A stretch of DNA of 64,000 bases, taken from Orbaceae bacterium ESL0727. GTDB lineage: Bacteria; Pseudomonadota; Gammaproteobacteria; Enterobacterales; Orbaceae. The stretch is from assembly GCA_029433345.1 (NCBI GenBank), contig JAQTHY010000002.1, positions 62,001 to 126,000 on the forward strand, given 5' to 3'. Position numbers and translations under genes: made by a program. Within the stretch, counting starts at the first letter, position 1. The number at the start of each line of letters is the position of its first letter. The notes under the pieces are model-generated. The model was not told the DNA's origin and did no database searches. It was given only the letters and a program-made list of their open reading frames with translations. This document shows positions 39,334-48,545 of this stretch, in pieces.

Positions 39334-40911
39334 ATGTTGCTGTGGCTGATTTTCCTTCCCATAACAGGGGGAATTTTTGGATGGTTATCGCATATTTGTG
39401 TGCAACATTTGTCATCAAAAAGTTGTGCCATGCCAATGCGCAGCCCGTTTTTTCTCCGCACAATGCCGATCTGGGTAGCCGCAATAACCGTTGTGCTGGC
39501 ATTAATGATTGCCTTATTACTCTGGCATGATGCTATTTCGACCTTAAGAGAAGGTAATGATTGGCGATTGGAAGTCGATAATGCATGGATTCCCCTGCTA
39601 GGTATTCGTTTCCATCTGTTACTCGACGGTTTTTCACTGGTGATGATTACCACCACACTTTTTATTGTGTTACTCACGATTGGTTATTCCTGTAAAGAAA
39701 ATCCAAGCAATATGGGGCTGTTTTATCTCTGTATCTTATTTATGACTACAGCGATAGCGATGCTATTTGTTGTGACGGATCTCTTTTTATGGTTTTTCCT
39801 GTGGGAAGCGGTTGCGATTCCGCTCTATTTTTTGATCTCTTTATGGGGAAGGCGTGATTCGAGTGCACAATTACGATTTAATGGGGCGAGTAAGTTTCTG
39901 ATTTATACTCAAATCAGCAGCTTATTAATGTTGATTTCGATTGTCTCTTTAGCATTAATCAATTGGAGTTTGACTGATCACTGGACCTTTGATTATCAGA
40001 TCCTGACCAAAACACCAATTTCGAGTAATGTCGAATTCTTATTAATGCTCGGTTTTTTGGCGGCCTTTGCGGTCCGTATTCCTTTTGTTCCTCTGCATGG
40101 CTGGTTTATTGAAGCGCATATTGAATCATCGACCACTGGTTCTATGATGATAAGCGGATTACTACTCGGTACCGCAACATATGGTTTATTGCGATTTGTG
40201 ATCCCAATGTTTCCGAATGCTTCGGTTATGATTATGCCGATCATTTTAATTTTATCTTTGCTCACTTTATTGTATTCAGGGTTAGTTGCATTTAATCAAA
40301 CAGATATCAAAAAGTTAATTGCGTATGTCCATATTGCTTTAATGGGATTTGTGACAGCAATTATTTATAGCGGCTCACTTTTAGCTTACCAAGGGGTCGT
40401 CATTCAAAGTATTGCGATAAACTTATCTATTGTTGGTATGTTTATGATTAGTGGATTATTGGTGGAATGTTATTGGACGCGTAATATTAATCAATTTACC
40501 GGATTAAAAGAACATGTCTGTTATCTGTCTACCTTTACATTATTCTTTATGTTAGCGGTATTAGGTGTGCCAGGTACCGCTAATTTTGTCGGTAATTATA
40601 TGATGTTGCTAGGCAGTTATGATGTCTTTTCTTATTATACGATTATATTAGCGATGGGATTATTGTTAGTTTCAATTGCTTTAATTATTCGTATGCAGCC
40701 GATCTTTTACGGCGTAGTGGATAAGCAACTGTTTAATAAGATGGGGACGAAGAGAATGTCTTTAACAAAAACAGATATTGTTTTGCTCGTCTCACTATTA
40801 GCCGTTTTGATGTTTATTGGTTTATATCCGCAAATTATCCTTGATATGTCTTATTCAGTGATTAATCAAATTACACAGCATTTAACAACGTCGAGCACAG
40901 GAGATTTATAA
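39334..40911 (+). CDS. nuoM: NADH-quinone oxidoreductase subunit M
   Basis: Middle antiporter-like subunit, 525 residues (E. coli 509). With a constant +14 offset from E. coli, Glu158 (FLWEAVAIP) matches E144, but K234 is Arg248 (AVRIPFVPLHGW), K265 is Gly279 (LLLGTATYG), H322 is Leu336, H348 is Ile362 and E407 is Asn421 (NFVGNYMML). Most of the proton path known from E. coli is thus changed, while the fold-defining stretches (PLHGWFIEAH, AFNQTDIKKLIAYVHIALMGF, GVPGTANFVGN) remain. nuoN starts 3 bp after its stop. Confidence 0.92.
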   Translation: MLLWLIFLPITGGIFGWLSHICVQHLSSKSCAMPMRSPFFLRTMPIWVAAITVVLALMIALLLWHDAISTLREGNDWRLEVDNAWIPLLGIRFHLLLDGFSLVMITTTLFIVLLTIGYSCKENPSNMGLFYLCILFMTTAIAMLFVVTDLFLWFFLWEAVAIPLYFLISLWGRRDSSAQLRFNGASKFLIYTQISSLLMLISIVSLALINWSLTDHWTFDYQILTKTPISSNVEFLLMLGFLAAFAVRIPFVPLHGWFIEAHIESSTTGSMMISGLLLGTATYGLLRFVIPMFPNASVMIMPIILILSLLTLLYSGLVAFNQTDIKKLIAYVHIALMGFVTAIIYSGSLLAYQGVVIQSIAINLSIVGMFMISGLLVECYWTRNINQFTGLKEHVCYLSTFTLFFMLAVLGVPGTANFVGNYMMLLGSYDVFSYYTIILAMGLLLVSIALIIRMQPIFYGVVDKQLFNKMGTKRMSLTKTDIVLLVSLLAVLMFIGLYPQIILDMSYSVINQITQHLTTSSTGDL

Positions 40912-40914
40912 TCT

Positions 40915-42693
40915 ATGATCACTTTGTCTCCTATTTTTATCTTAAGTATAGCGGCAATTGTGTTACTTTTTTTGCTGTTTGTTGTAAAGTTAAATACCAA
41001 ATGGTGTGCTTTATTTACAGTATTAAGTCTAGCATTGGCTTTGTCGGTTTCTTCGTTTATTGGCTATCAAATTGCCATGCACTCAGAGACGATTACCGAT
41101 ATCAGTAGTGACAATATGCAGATTGTCACACCTACGGCACCGGCGGATGTGCAGTCACCTAATCAAGCGACAACAGAGAGTTCTGAAGATGCCACTAATC
41201 CAAATGCGCAAGATAATACTAATGATAATGTGAGTGACGAAGCGGAAAATAGTGAAAAAGAAAAGGCCAAAAATGAGGAAAAGCAGCAGGAGAATGATAA
41301 AACTGCAGCGACAACTACAACTACAACTACAACTACAGCAGAACCTCAATCTAAAATAACGGCTAATGAAAATGTTGCATCATTATGGCAAGCAGGGTAT
41401 GTGACGGCATTATTTACCTGTGATGGCTATGGATTACTGTATACCAGCCTAATTTTGATTATCTCTATGATTGTTTGTTGTTTTGCTTATCAATGGTTTA
41501 AACAAGAACAGACCAATCATGGCCTATTTTATGTGATTTTGTTATTTACCACATTAGGTGGCGTCACGCTGGTTTATGCAAGCCATTTAATCTCGCTTTT
41601 TTTAGGCATTGAGCTTTTATCTATTCCGTTTGTGGGGCTGATTGGTTATCAATACACACAAACGCATTCGCTCGAAGCGGCTATCAAATATATGGTGCTT
41701 TCTGCAGTAGCCAGTGCATTTTTATTGATGGGAATTGCTTTTTATTATGCCGCAACCGGTGAGCTCACATTTAGTGGCTTGAGCTATCAGTTATCAACCG
41801 TATCTTATCCTAGCACTTTATTATTAATGGGTGTCTGTTTAATGTTAGTTGGAATCGGCTTTAAATTATCGCTGGTGCCTTTCCAATTATGGTTACCTGA
41901 TGTATATCAAGGTGCACCGACAGCCGTTTCATTATTATTCTCGACCATTGGTAAAGTGGCGATATTTTGTGCTATTGCGCGACTGTTTTTATTAGCGCCT
42001 ATCGTCAATAACGATACGATTCGTACAATTTTAGTCATAATGGCATTTTGTTCTATTTTATGGGGTAACTTTTTTGCCTTAATGCAGAGCAATGTAAAAC
42101 GGTTACTTGCCTATTCATCGATTGCCCATTTTGGTTATTTATTAACAGCGTTGATTGCTGTGCAATACCAAGTATTAGCGTTAGAAACGATAGGTGTTTA
42201 TCTGATCGGCTATATTTTAGCTAATATCTGTCTATTAGGTGGGGTGAGTTTAGAGTCTCATTCTAATGAACGACAAGATCATGAAAATGATGTCGACTTA
42301 TCCGGTTTATTTTGGCGACGTCCAGTTTTAGCTTTATCAATGGGTGTTGGATTATTATCGTTGGCTGGTGTTCCCCTAACAGTCGGCTTTATCGGCCGTT
42401 TCTTATTAGTCTTATTAGGCGTAACCGCTGAATTATGGTGGTTAGTTGGCGCAATTGTTGTCGGGAGTGCATTAGGGCTTTATTTCTATGCGAGATTAAT
42501 CATTAATTTGTATATGAAACCGATGCATTGCAGCGATCAAAAATTTGCCAATACGATAGTTAAGTTAAAGTTTAATCAGCTTAGCTTGAGTGAATTCATC
42601 ATTGCTTTATCCGCCTTCTTAATTTTACTGTGTGGCGTTTATCCTAAATGGTTATTTAACTTAGTGAGCATGGCACAATATTTAATACCATAA
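40915..42693 (+). CDS. nuoN: NADH-quinone oxidoreductase subunit N with hydrophilic insert
   Basis: Proximal antiporter-like subunit, 592 residues against 485 in E. coli. The excess is a hydrophilic stretch of about 90 residues after TM2 (about 60-150), rich in Asn, Glu, Lys and Thr and including nine consecutive Thr encoded by ACAACT repeats (41311-41337). After it, the protein follows E. coli NuoN at a constant +100 offset. Glu233, Lys258, Lys317, Lys347 and His405 match E133, K158, K217, K247 and H305, and only K395 is a conservative Arg495. So NuoN, unlike NuoL and NuoM here, keeps its proton path. CAGGAG lies 11 nt before the ATG. Confidence 0.93.
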   Translation: MITLSPIFILSIAAIVLLFLLFVVKLNTKWCALFTVLSLALALSVSSFIGYQIAMHSETITDISSDNMQIVTPTAPADVQSPNQATTESSEDATNPNAQDNTNDNVSDEAENSEKEKAKNEEKQQENDKTAATTTTTTTTTAEPQSKITANENVASLWQAGYVTALFTCDGYGLLYTSLILIISMIVCCFAYQWFKQEQTNHGLFYVILLFTTLGGVTLVYASHLISLFLGIELLSIPFVGLIGYQYTQTHSLEAAIKYMVLSAVASAFLLMGIAFYYAATGELTFSGLSYQLSTVSYPSTLLLMGVCLMLVGIGFKLSLVPFQLWLPDVYQGAPTAVSLLFSTIGKVAIFCAIARLFLLAPIVNNDTIRTILVIMAFCSILWGNFFALMQSNVKRLLAYSSIAHFGYLLTALIAVQYQVLALETIGVYLIGYILANICLLGGVSLESHSNERQDHENDVDLSGLFWRRPVLALSMGVGLLSLAGVPLTVGFIGRFLLVLLGVTAELWWLVGAIVVGSALGLYFYARLIINLYMKPMHCSDQKFANTIVKLKFNQLSLSEFIIALSAFLILLCGVYPKWLFNLVSMAQYLIP

Positions 42694-42870
42694 ATTAAGC
42701 AACGTTGTATGTACATATAACAAGAGACATAGAATAGGACACCTAATCGATCCTATCACCATTTTGAGTAGTAACAGAGATAAGCGTCATGCTTATTTAG
42801 CTCTAGGCAAAGTTGAAATATTGTGGAGTGCGTTCACGTGATAAATAGTTAATATGATATCTATTTCTTG

Positions 42871-42879
42871 TGTTATAAT
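42871..42879 (+). promoter_or_regulatory. Extended -10 promoter of yajC-secDF
   Basis: TGTTATAAT is a perfect extended -10 element 68 bp before the yajC ATG; no clear -35 box. In E. coli yajC-secDF is transcribed with tgt; here tgt is absent, so a local promoter is expected. Confidence 0.55.
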
Positions 42880-42946
42880 CCTCCGCTTACAATGTTTCGT
42901 TTACGAAGTAGAGTTTATAAAATAAATTTGAATCAAGAGGAAAAGT

Positions 42947-43279
42947 ATGGACTTTTTTATTTCTAAAGCATATGCCGATGCAGGGCAAGCATCTGATGCA
43001 AATCCTTATTTCTTACCGATTATGTTAGTTGTATTTGGACTATTTTTCTATTTTATGATTATGCGTCCACAACAAAAACGCGCTAAAGCACATCGTAATT
43101 TGATGGCCTCTATCACTAAAGGTGATGAAGTGCTAACCAATGGTGGCTTAATTGGTCGTGTTTCTAAAGTCAATGACAACGGTTATATCGCATTAGAACT
43201 GAATGATACAACCGAAGTTGTGATTAAACGTGACTTTATCACATCTGTTCTACCAAAAGGTACAATGAAATCACTATAA
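42947..43279 (+). CDS. yajC: Sec translocase accessory subunit YajC
   Basis: Single-span inner-membrane protein of the SecDF-YajC subcomplex. 110 residues, identical in length to E. coli. N-terminal FFISKAYADA, membrane helix FLPIMLVVFGLFFYFMI followed by MRPQQKRAKAH, then the cytoplasmic KGDEVLTNGGLIGRV domain. AGAGGAAAAGT precedes the ATG. queA and tgt, the usual upstream neighbours, are missing. Confidence 0.96.
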   Translation: MDFFISKAYADAGQASDANPYFLPIMLVVFGLFFYFMIMRPQQKRAKAHRNLMASITKGDEVLTNGGLIGRVSKVNDNGYIALELNDTTEVVIKRDFITSVLPKGTMKSL

Positions 43280-43370
43280 GTTATTTTTAATTTATTATTT
43301 CATTTATTAAAAAGACTATTTAGCGATCATTCATTCATATTAATTATCCAATTCCACAAGAGAATACGTC

Positions 43371-45227
43371 GTGTTAAACCGTTATCCTTTGTGGAAGTAC
43401 ATCATGTTGGTCGTCGTTATCTGCGTCGGCCTTCTTTATGCACTTCCAAATATTTATGGGGAAGATCCCGCCATTCAGATTTCAGGCTCACGTGGTGCTG
43501 AAGTCACTGTAGCTACACAAGATAAAGTTAAAAAACTGTTAGATGATAATCAGATCAATGCTAAATCATTAGTATTTGAGAATAACTCTATTTTGATTCG
43601 TGTTGGCGATAATGATACACAACTTAAGGCCAAAGAGTTGATCGCAACTATGTTGGGCGAAAATTATGTTGTGGCACTTAACTTAGCGCCGGCGACACCT
43701 GCATGGTTATCTGTATTAGGTGCTGAACCGATGAAACTGGGGTTAGATCTCCGTGGTGGAGTGCACTTTTTGATGGAAGTCGATATGACAACGGCCTTAA
43801 ATAAACTCGTTGATCAGTCGGTCGAAAATTTAAAAGTTGAGCTAACCAATAGTAAATTGCCTTATAGCTCTATTGCCAAAGAGGGTAATCAGCAGATTGC
43901 GTTGCAATTTTCCAATACTGATGAACGTAATATGGCGTTAACAAAAATTAAAGGATTGCAAGATTTTAAATTAGTTTCTCAAGCAAATAATTCTTTTATT
44001 GTAACGATTAGTGAACAACGCTTACAGCAAGCAAAAACAGATGCCGTCCAACAAAATACCACTATTTTACGTAATCGTGTCAACCAATTAGGTGTTGCTG
44101 AGCCTATCGTACAACGGCAAGGTGCGGATCGTATTGTCGTTGAACTTCCTGGTATTCAAGATACCGCATTGGCAAAACGTATTTTAGGTGCAACCGCGAC
44201 ACTTGAATTTAGACAAGTCAATGAAGAAGGTAGTGCTAATTTAGCGGCAATAGTCAATGGACAATCTCGGGTACCTTATGGTTCTGAAATTCAATATATG
44301 ACTAATGGTCGCCCTGTTCTCCTATATAAACGTACTGTTTTAACCGGTGATCATATTACTGACTCTTCATTTAGAGCCAATGAATATGGGCAACCCGAAG
44401 TATCGATTACGCTGGATAATGCGGGCGGTAAAACCATGCTCGATTTTACCCAAAAAAATCTTAAGAAACCGATGGCGACATTGTTTGTTGAATATAAAGA
44501 TTCTGGAAAACAAGATGAATCAGGTAAGCCAATTCTTGAAAAACATGAAGAAGTGATTAATGTTGCCACCATCCAAGGTATCTTTAGTGATCGTTTCCAA
44601 GTGACCGGCATTAGTAATATTGATGAAGCAAAAAACTTATCATTATTATTACGTGCAGGCGCATTAATTGCACCTATCCAAATTATTGAAGAACGCACTG
44701 TTGGGCCATCAATGGGGCAAGAAAACATTACGCAAGGTTTAGAATCCTGTGTATGGGGCTTGTTAGTTTCGGTTATCTTTATGCTCTTGATGTATCGCCT
44801 ATTTGGTCTTTTTGCGAGCTTGGCCTTAGTTGCAAACTTAATTTTAATTGTCGGTGCAATGTCCTTATTACCCGGCGCGACACTGAGTATGCCAGGTATT
44901 GCCGGTATTGTATTAACGGTTGGTATGGCGGTGGATGCGAACGTATTAATTAATGAACGTATCAAAGAAGAGTTGAGTAATGGCCGCAATGTGCAGCTCG
45001 CCATTAGTGAAGGTTATGCGGGTGCATGGAGTAGTATTTTTGATGCGAATCTTACCACACTAATTACCGCCGTGATTTTATATGCCGTTGGTACAGGTTC
45101 TATCAAAGGTTTTGCTATTACGTTAGGTATCGGTATTGTGACATCTATGTTTACATCCATTGTTGGTACAAGAGCATTAGCAAATCTTGTTTACGGCGGT
45201 CGCCGAGTGAATAAGTTATCAATTTAG
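43371..45227 (+). CDS. secD: Protein translocase subunit SecD
   Basis: Proton-driven subunit that helps pull proteins through SecYEG from the periplasmic side. 618 residues (E. coli 615). GTG start (MLNRYPLWKYIMLVVVICVG matches E. coli). The large periplasmic P1 region contains GLDLRGGVHFLMEVD, and the RND-type membrane half has the PGIAGIVLTVGMAVDANVLINERIKEE block with conserved Asp. secF follows in the same operon. Confidence 0.96.
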   Translation: MLNRYPLWKYIMLVVVICVGLLYALPNIYGEDPAIQISGSRGAEVTVATQDKVKKLLDDNQINAKSLVFENNSILIRVGDNDTQLKAKELIATMLGENYVVALNLAPATPAWLSVLGAEPMKLGLDLRGGVHFLMEVDMTTALNKLVDQSVENLKVELTNSKLPYSSIAKEGNQQIALQFSNTDERNMALTKIKGLQDFKLVSQANNSFIVTISEQRLQQAKTDAVQQNTTILRNRVNQLGVAEPIVQRQGADRIVVELPGIQDTALAKRILGATATLEFRQVNEEGSANLAAIVNGQSRVPYGSEIQYMTNGRPVLLYKRTVLTGDHITDSSFRANEYGQPEVSITLDNAGGKTMLDFTQKNLKKPMATLFVEYKDSGKQDESGKPILEKHEEVINVATIQGIFSDRFQVTGISNIDEAKNLSLLLRAGALIAPIQIIEERTVGPSMGQENITQGLESCVWGLLVSVIFMLLMYRLFGLFASLALVANLILIVGAMSLLPGATLSMPGIAGIVLTVGMAVDANVLINERIKEELSNGRNVQLAISEGYAGAWSSIFDANLTTLITAVILYAVGTGSIKGFAITLGIGIVTSMFTSIVGTRALANLVYGGRRVNKLSI

Positions 45228-45235
45228 AGGTGATT

Positions 45236-46288
45236 GTGATTAATAATAATACAGTTAATAAAGTCGAAACAGAGGCTACAACTGATCAAAAAATGGATCG
45301 CAAGGATCGTTATGATGTTCGAGAACTGAATCATGGTCGCCGAGTTATTGACTTTTTACGGTTTGGATTTATTGCTTTTATTATTTCTATGATTTTGGTG
45401 GTCGTTTCGTTTGTGGCGATGTTTACTAAAGGTTTTAATTTAGGGCAAGATTTTACAGGTGGTACAACTGTTGAAATCACCGTCACAAAAGCGGTCAATC
45501 TTGATGATATTCGTGATAGCTTACGCTCAGCCGGTTACCATGAACCGATTGTGCAATATTATGGTAGCAGTAAAGATATCATGATTAGGCTACCGTTAAT
45601 CAAGCAAGATACAACCAATGCGGCAACTGCGGTTGATAATACATTGGGTGTGATTATTGCTGATCTAATGCATAAGCATATCGATCCTAATGCAGCGATT
45701 AAGCGTGTTGAGTTTGTCGGTCCAACGGTAGGTGCAGAACTTGCGCAAGATGGTATTTTGGCTATCTGTGCTGCGTTAATTTGTATCTTAATTTATATTG
45801 CATTTCGTTTTGAATGGCGCTTTGGGACAGGTGCTGTTGTAGCCTTAGCCCATGACGTTGTGATCACAGCAGGTTATCTTTCTATTTTTGATCGTGAACT
45901 TGACTTAACTATCATTGCAGCAATGTTATCCATCATCGGTTATTCCCTGAATGATACTATTGTTGTGTTTGATCGTATTCGTGAAAACTTCCGTAAAATT
46001 CGCCGTGCATCACCTTATGATGTGATTAATATCTCGTTGACACAAACATTACACCGAACATTGATGACTTCAGGTACTACATTGGCTGTGGTTGTCATTT
46101 TATATATTTTCGGGGGTAGTATGCTAAAAGGCTTCTCTGAAACATTAGGTGTGGGGATTTTATTAGGTACGGTTTCTTCTATTTATGTAGCCGCTTATAT
46201 GTCCTTAAAGTTAGGAATTAAACGTGAATATTTTATTCCTAAAAAAGTCGAAGCAGAAGGTGCAGACCAGCCGTCAATATTACGTTAA
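45236..46288 (+). CDS. secF: Protein translocase subunit SecF
   Basis: Partner of SecD, six membrane spans. 350 residues (E. coli 323). Signatures: GFNLGQDFTGGTTVEI, VEFVGPTVGAELAQDG, ALAHDVVITAGYLSI and MLSIIGYSLNDTIVVFDRIREN. GTG 45236 is chosen because AGAGG (45226-45230) sits 5 nt upstream; GTG 45230 overlaps that site. The N-terminus has an extra hydrophilic stretch of about 35 residues before the first membrane segment. Confidence 0.95.
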   Translation: MINNNTVNKVETEATTDQKMDRKDRYDVRELNHGRRVIDFLRFGFIAFIISMILVVVSFVAMFTKGFNLGQDFTGGTTVEITVTKAVNLDDIRDSLRSAGYHEPIVQYYGSSKDIMIRLPLIKQDTTNAATAVDNTLGVIIADLMHKHIDPNAAIKRVEFVGPTVGAELAQDGILAICAALICILIYIAFRFEWRFGTGAVVALAHDVVITAGYLSIFDRELDLTIIAAMLSIIGYSLNDTIVVFDRIRENFRKIRRASPYDVINISLTQTLHRTLMTSGTTLAVVVILYIFGGSMLKGFSETLGVGILLGTVSSIYVAAYMSLKLGIKREYFIPKKVEAEGADQPSILR

Positions 46289-46325
46289 TTAGAAATTTCT
46301 TTCTTTTAACGACAACCAAGGGAAG

Positions 46326-46371
46326 CAGTTTATAGCGTTAATAACTATAAACTGTCTCCTTATTTTTTTAT
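46326..46371 (+). terminator. Intrinsic terminator after secF
   Basis: CAGTTTATAG (46326-46335) / CTATAAACTG (46345-46354), a 10-bp perfect stem, followed by TCTCCTTATTTTTTT. Ends the yajC-secD-secF operon. The DNA from 46372 to the tRNA promoter is AT-rich with nothing recognised. Confidence 0.8.
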
Positions 46372-46704
46372 CTGTAGAACTGAAAAATTAGCAAGTTAGC
46401 ATACAGATTAGAATAGCACGCCAAAATTTCTTCCAATTTTAGAACCATAATCAATATGATCGACAAAGTTTATATGCAATTTCTTTTTTTCGTCTATCTT
46501 GATCATAGAACAAAGAACAATAAAAGAGGAAAGATAATGATTAATCGATGGCGTGATCTGTAGGATAAAAATCAGATAGTGTAAAATTCCCTTCTTAACT
46601 TAAATTTTGCATCTCATAAATACCGATTTGTGAAATAAATTGCTGAATTTATACGCAACCAATTGCAAAAAAGTGGTTGAAGATAAAAACTATGAGTAAA
46701 GCAG

Positions 46705-46733
46705 TTGACACCTAGCGGCGAGTTGCATATTAT
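46705..46733 (+). promoter_or_regulatory. Sigma-70 promoter of tRNA-Ala
   Basis: TTGACA (46705-46710), 17-bp spacer, TATTAT (46728-46733). The following GTCGCC is a GC-rich discriminator typical of stringently controlled stable-RNA promoters. It lies 25 bp before the tRNA. Confidence 0.8.
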
Positions 46734-46758
46734 GTCGCCTAGATTTTTCGTCCTACTT

Positions 46759-46834
46759 GGGGCCATAGCTCAGCTGGGAGAGCGCAACGCTGGCAGCGTT
46801 GAGGTCAGGGGTTCGATCCCCCTTGGCTCCACCA
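46759..46834 (+). tRNA. tRNA-Ala (GGC)
   Basis: 76-nt cloverleaf with encoded CCA. Acceptor GGGGCCA / TGGCTCC, D arm GCTC...GAGC, anticodon stem CAACG/CGTTG around loop CTGGCAG (anticodon GGC), T arm with GGTTCGATCCC. Very close to E. coli alaW/alaX. A single gene, with no tRNA neighbours. Confidence 0.97.
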
Positions 46835-47059
46835 ATCCACTATTTAGCAACGTTCAGCTAAATCCATTAAAACACACCAAATCAAGCAACCACAAGTATT
46901 TAGAGCCAATTTAGCACCCTGTAGTCATCAGTAAGATATATTAAAATCAAAAGGTGAGTTAGATTTTAGCTGTTTAGTTTATTTTGCAATTTCATTTTAT
47001 TCTTAGAAATAAAAGAATGCTATCGTTGTAAATATTGTCAATATTTCGAATATACCTAT

Positions 47060-47763
47060 TTACCTTAATGATTTTTTTAATAATACGAATCCAAAAATGA
47101 TATCTAAAAGGCAAAGGGATATTAATACTAGAAAAGAGGTTAATACTCCACCTGTAAGGCTTAACGTAAATAGATATGGATATCCAAACACACCGATAAA
47201 ATAACTCAAACTAAAAGTCGTTAAGTATATGCTTCTCTTTTCAGGCGCTATACCCTTGACCATCTGAGTTTGTATTAAAGGATAAACAAGACCATAACTT
47301 ATTCCTAATAAAGATGAAGGCAAAATATAGAAAATATTATTCGTGGTTATAAAGAATAAAGCCAAAGAGATCAACATCATTAAAAGCAAGGCTATAATCG
47401 CTAAGGGTGGTGATATTTTTAAAATAAACTTGGCTAGATAAAATCTTGCAAGTAATAATGAAAGAGTATAAGAAATATAGAAAAGTTTAAGTTATTATCT
47501 TTAGCAATAATGAATTGAAAGTTCATCATTGAGATGTAAATACATGCGCCTAAAAAAACCATTATTAAAGGAATAATAGCCGTTGAAGTTAAAATAGCTC
47601 GAATAACGGGTAAAATAGGTAATGTACGGCTAGCTTTATTTTTCGTCACTTTTAAACTAAAAAATATCAGGCTAGCAAAAAAGCTGAGCAGGGCTGCAAA
47701 AATAAACATTTTTTCAATTGCAATATTTTGATCTATCTTAAATAATTTTTTGTTGTTCATCAT
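47060..47763 (-). pseudogene. MFS transporter remnant, frameshifted and N-terminally truncated
   Basis: Two adjacent 109-residue frames on the minus strand (47434-47763 and 47060-47389) read as one protein if a single frameshift at about 47434-47485 is corrected: the first frame runs ...LNFSIFLI then stops, while the other continues SYTLSLLLARFYLAKFILK into the second. Joined, they give about 235 residues with six or seven hydrophobic segments, equal to the C-terminal half of a major facilitator (GISYGLVYPLIQTQMVKGIAPEKRS is a typical loop). The N-terminal six helices are absent. Substrate unknown. Strong AT bias in codon use. Confidence 0.65.
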
Positions 47764-47934
47764 CTTATCCCGATCAGTTTAGTAAGAACATCACTGTCAA
47801 CAAAAGGTAAGCAAAATTCTTCAAGATTTACTGCTGTATTCGTTATGCAATGATTTTAAAAAGTTGAAAATATCAAGATTTTATAGTAAAAACATGATGA
47901 TAACAATTGTGATTGATAATAAGGTAACTCAAAT

Positions 47935-48447
47935 ATGCTTTATGCGAATAAACAGCAATTAGTGGATGAGATCAATAAAACCGCCAAGTTATTTATTGAT
48001 GAGTTTGTGACTATTCCTGAACAACAAAAAGATAGCTTAATTGAAGGTGTAGATAGAACACCGGCACAAATGATTGCCTATCAGCTCGGTTGGCTAAAAT
48101 TGGTTAAATCGTGGGATGATGATGAACTGCACGGTAAATCCCCCGTTTTACCTTGTGAAGGATATAAATGGAATCGGTTAGGTGAATTATATCAAACCTT
48201 TTATGTTGCTTATCAAGATTATACGTTAGTAGAATTAATCCAATTATTTAAAAATGAATTATTGATTTGGAACAGTTGGATTACGTCGTTATCTGATGAG
48301 GTTCTTTTTATCAAAGATAAACGCAGTTGGACTAAGCCTTTTCCCGAAAGTTGGACGGTGGCTCGATTTATCCATATTAATTCTGTCGCACCATTTAAAA
48401 CATTTCGCGCCAAAATTAGAAAGTGGAAAAAATTAAAGCAACTGTGA
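47935..48447 (+). CDS. ClbS/DfsB family protein
   Basis: 170 residues, the same length as ClbS of the E. coli colibactin island, and similar in layout: LIEGVDRTPAQMIAYQLGWLKLVKSW, then EGYKWNRLGELYQTFY (ClbS has EGFKWNELG), and the C-terminal SWTVARFIHINSVAPFKTF (ClbS: KWTRGRMIQFNTASPYKN). ClbS is a cyclopropane hydrolase that opens the colibactin warhead and protects the producer; other members (DfsB/DUF1706) have no known role. A DinB-like four-helix bundle is expected. No colibactin synthesis genes are in the window. It lies between a transporter remnant and pntB and ends with its own terminator. Confidence 0.82.
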   Translation: MLYANKQQLVDEINKTAKLFIDEFVTIPEQQKDSLIEGVDRTPAQMIAYQLGWLKLVKSWDDDELHGKSPVLPCEGYKWNRLGELYQTFYVAYQDYTLVELIQLFKNELLIWNSWITSLSDEVLFIKDKRSWTKPFPESWTVARFIHINSVAPFKTFRAKIRKWKKLKQL

Positions 48448-48499
48448 TGATCTTTATTAGGGTAAATCGTTATAGTAGAGAATAGTAATGAGGATAAAT

Positions 48500-48537
48500 A
48501 ACAACGGTGATAGATTGCCACCGTTGTTATTTTTTTA
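48500..48537. terminator. Strong terminator between clbS-like gene and pntB
   Basis: AACAACGGTG (48500-48509) / CACCGTTGTT (48519-48528), a 10-bp perfect stem, followed by ATTTTTTT. Placed between convergent genes; it serves the plus-strand gene and perhaps pntB in reverse. Confidence 0.85.
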
Positions 48538-48545
48538 GATGGATA

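Noticed and set aside
44351-45004. 217-codon open frame on the minus strand inside secD
   Set aside because: Antisense to a strongly conserved gene, with no ribosome binding site or recognisable protein; a shadow frame.
46705-46914. 69-codon open frame across the tRNA
   Set aside because: Covers the tRNA-Ala gene and its promoter; not protein-coding.
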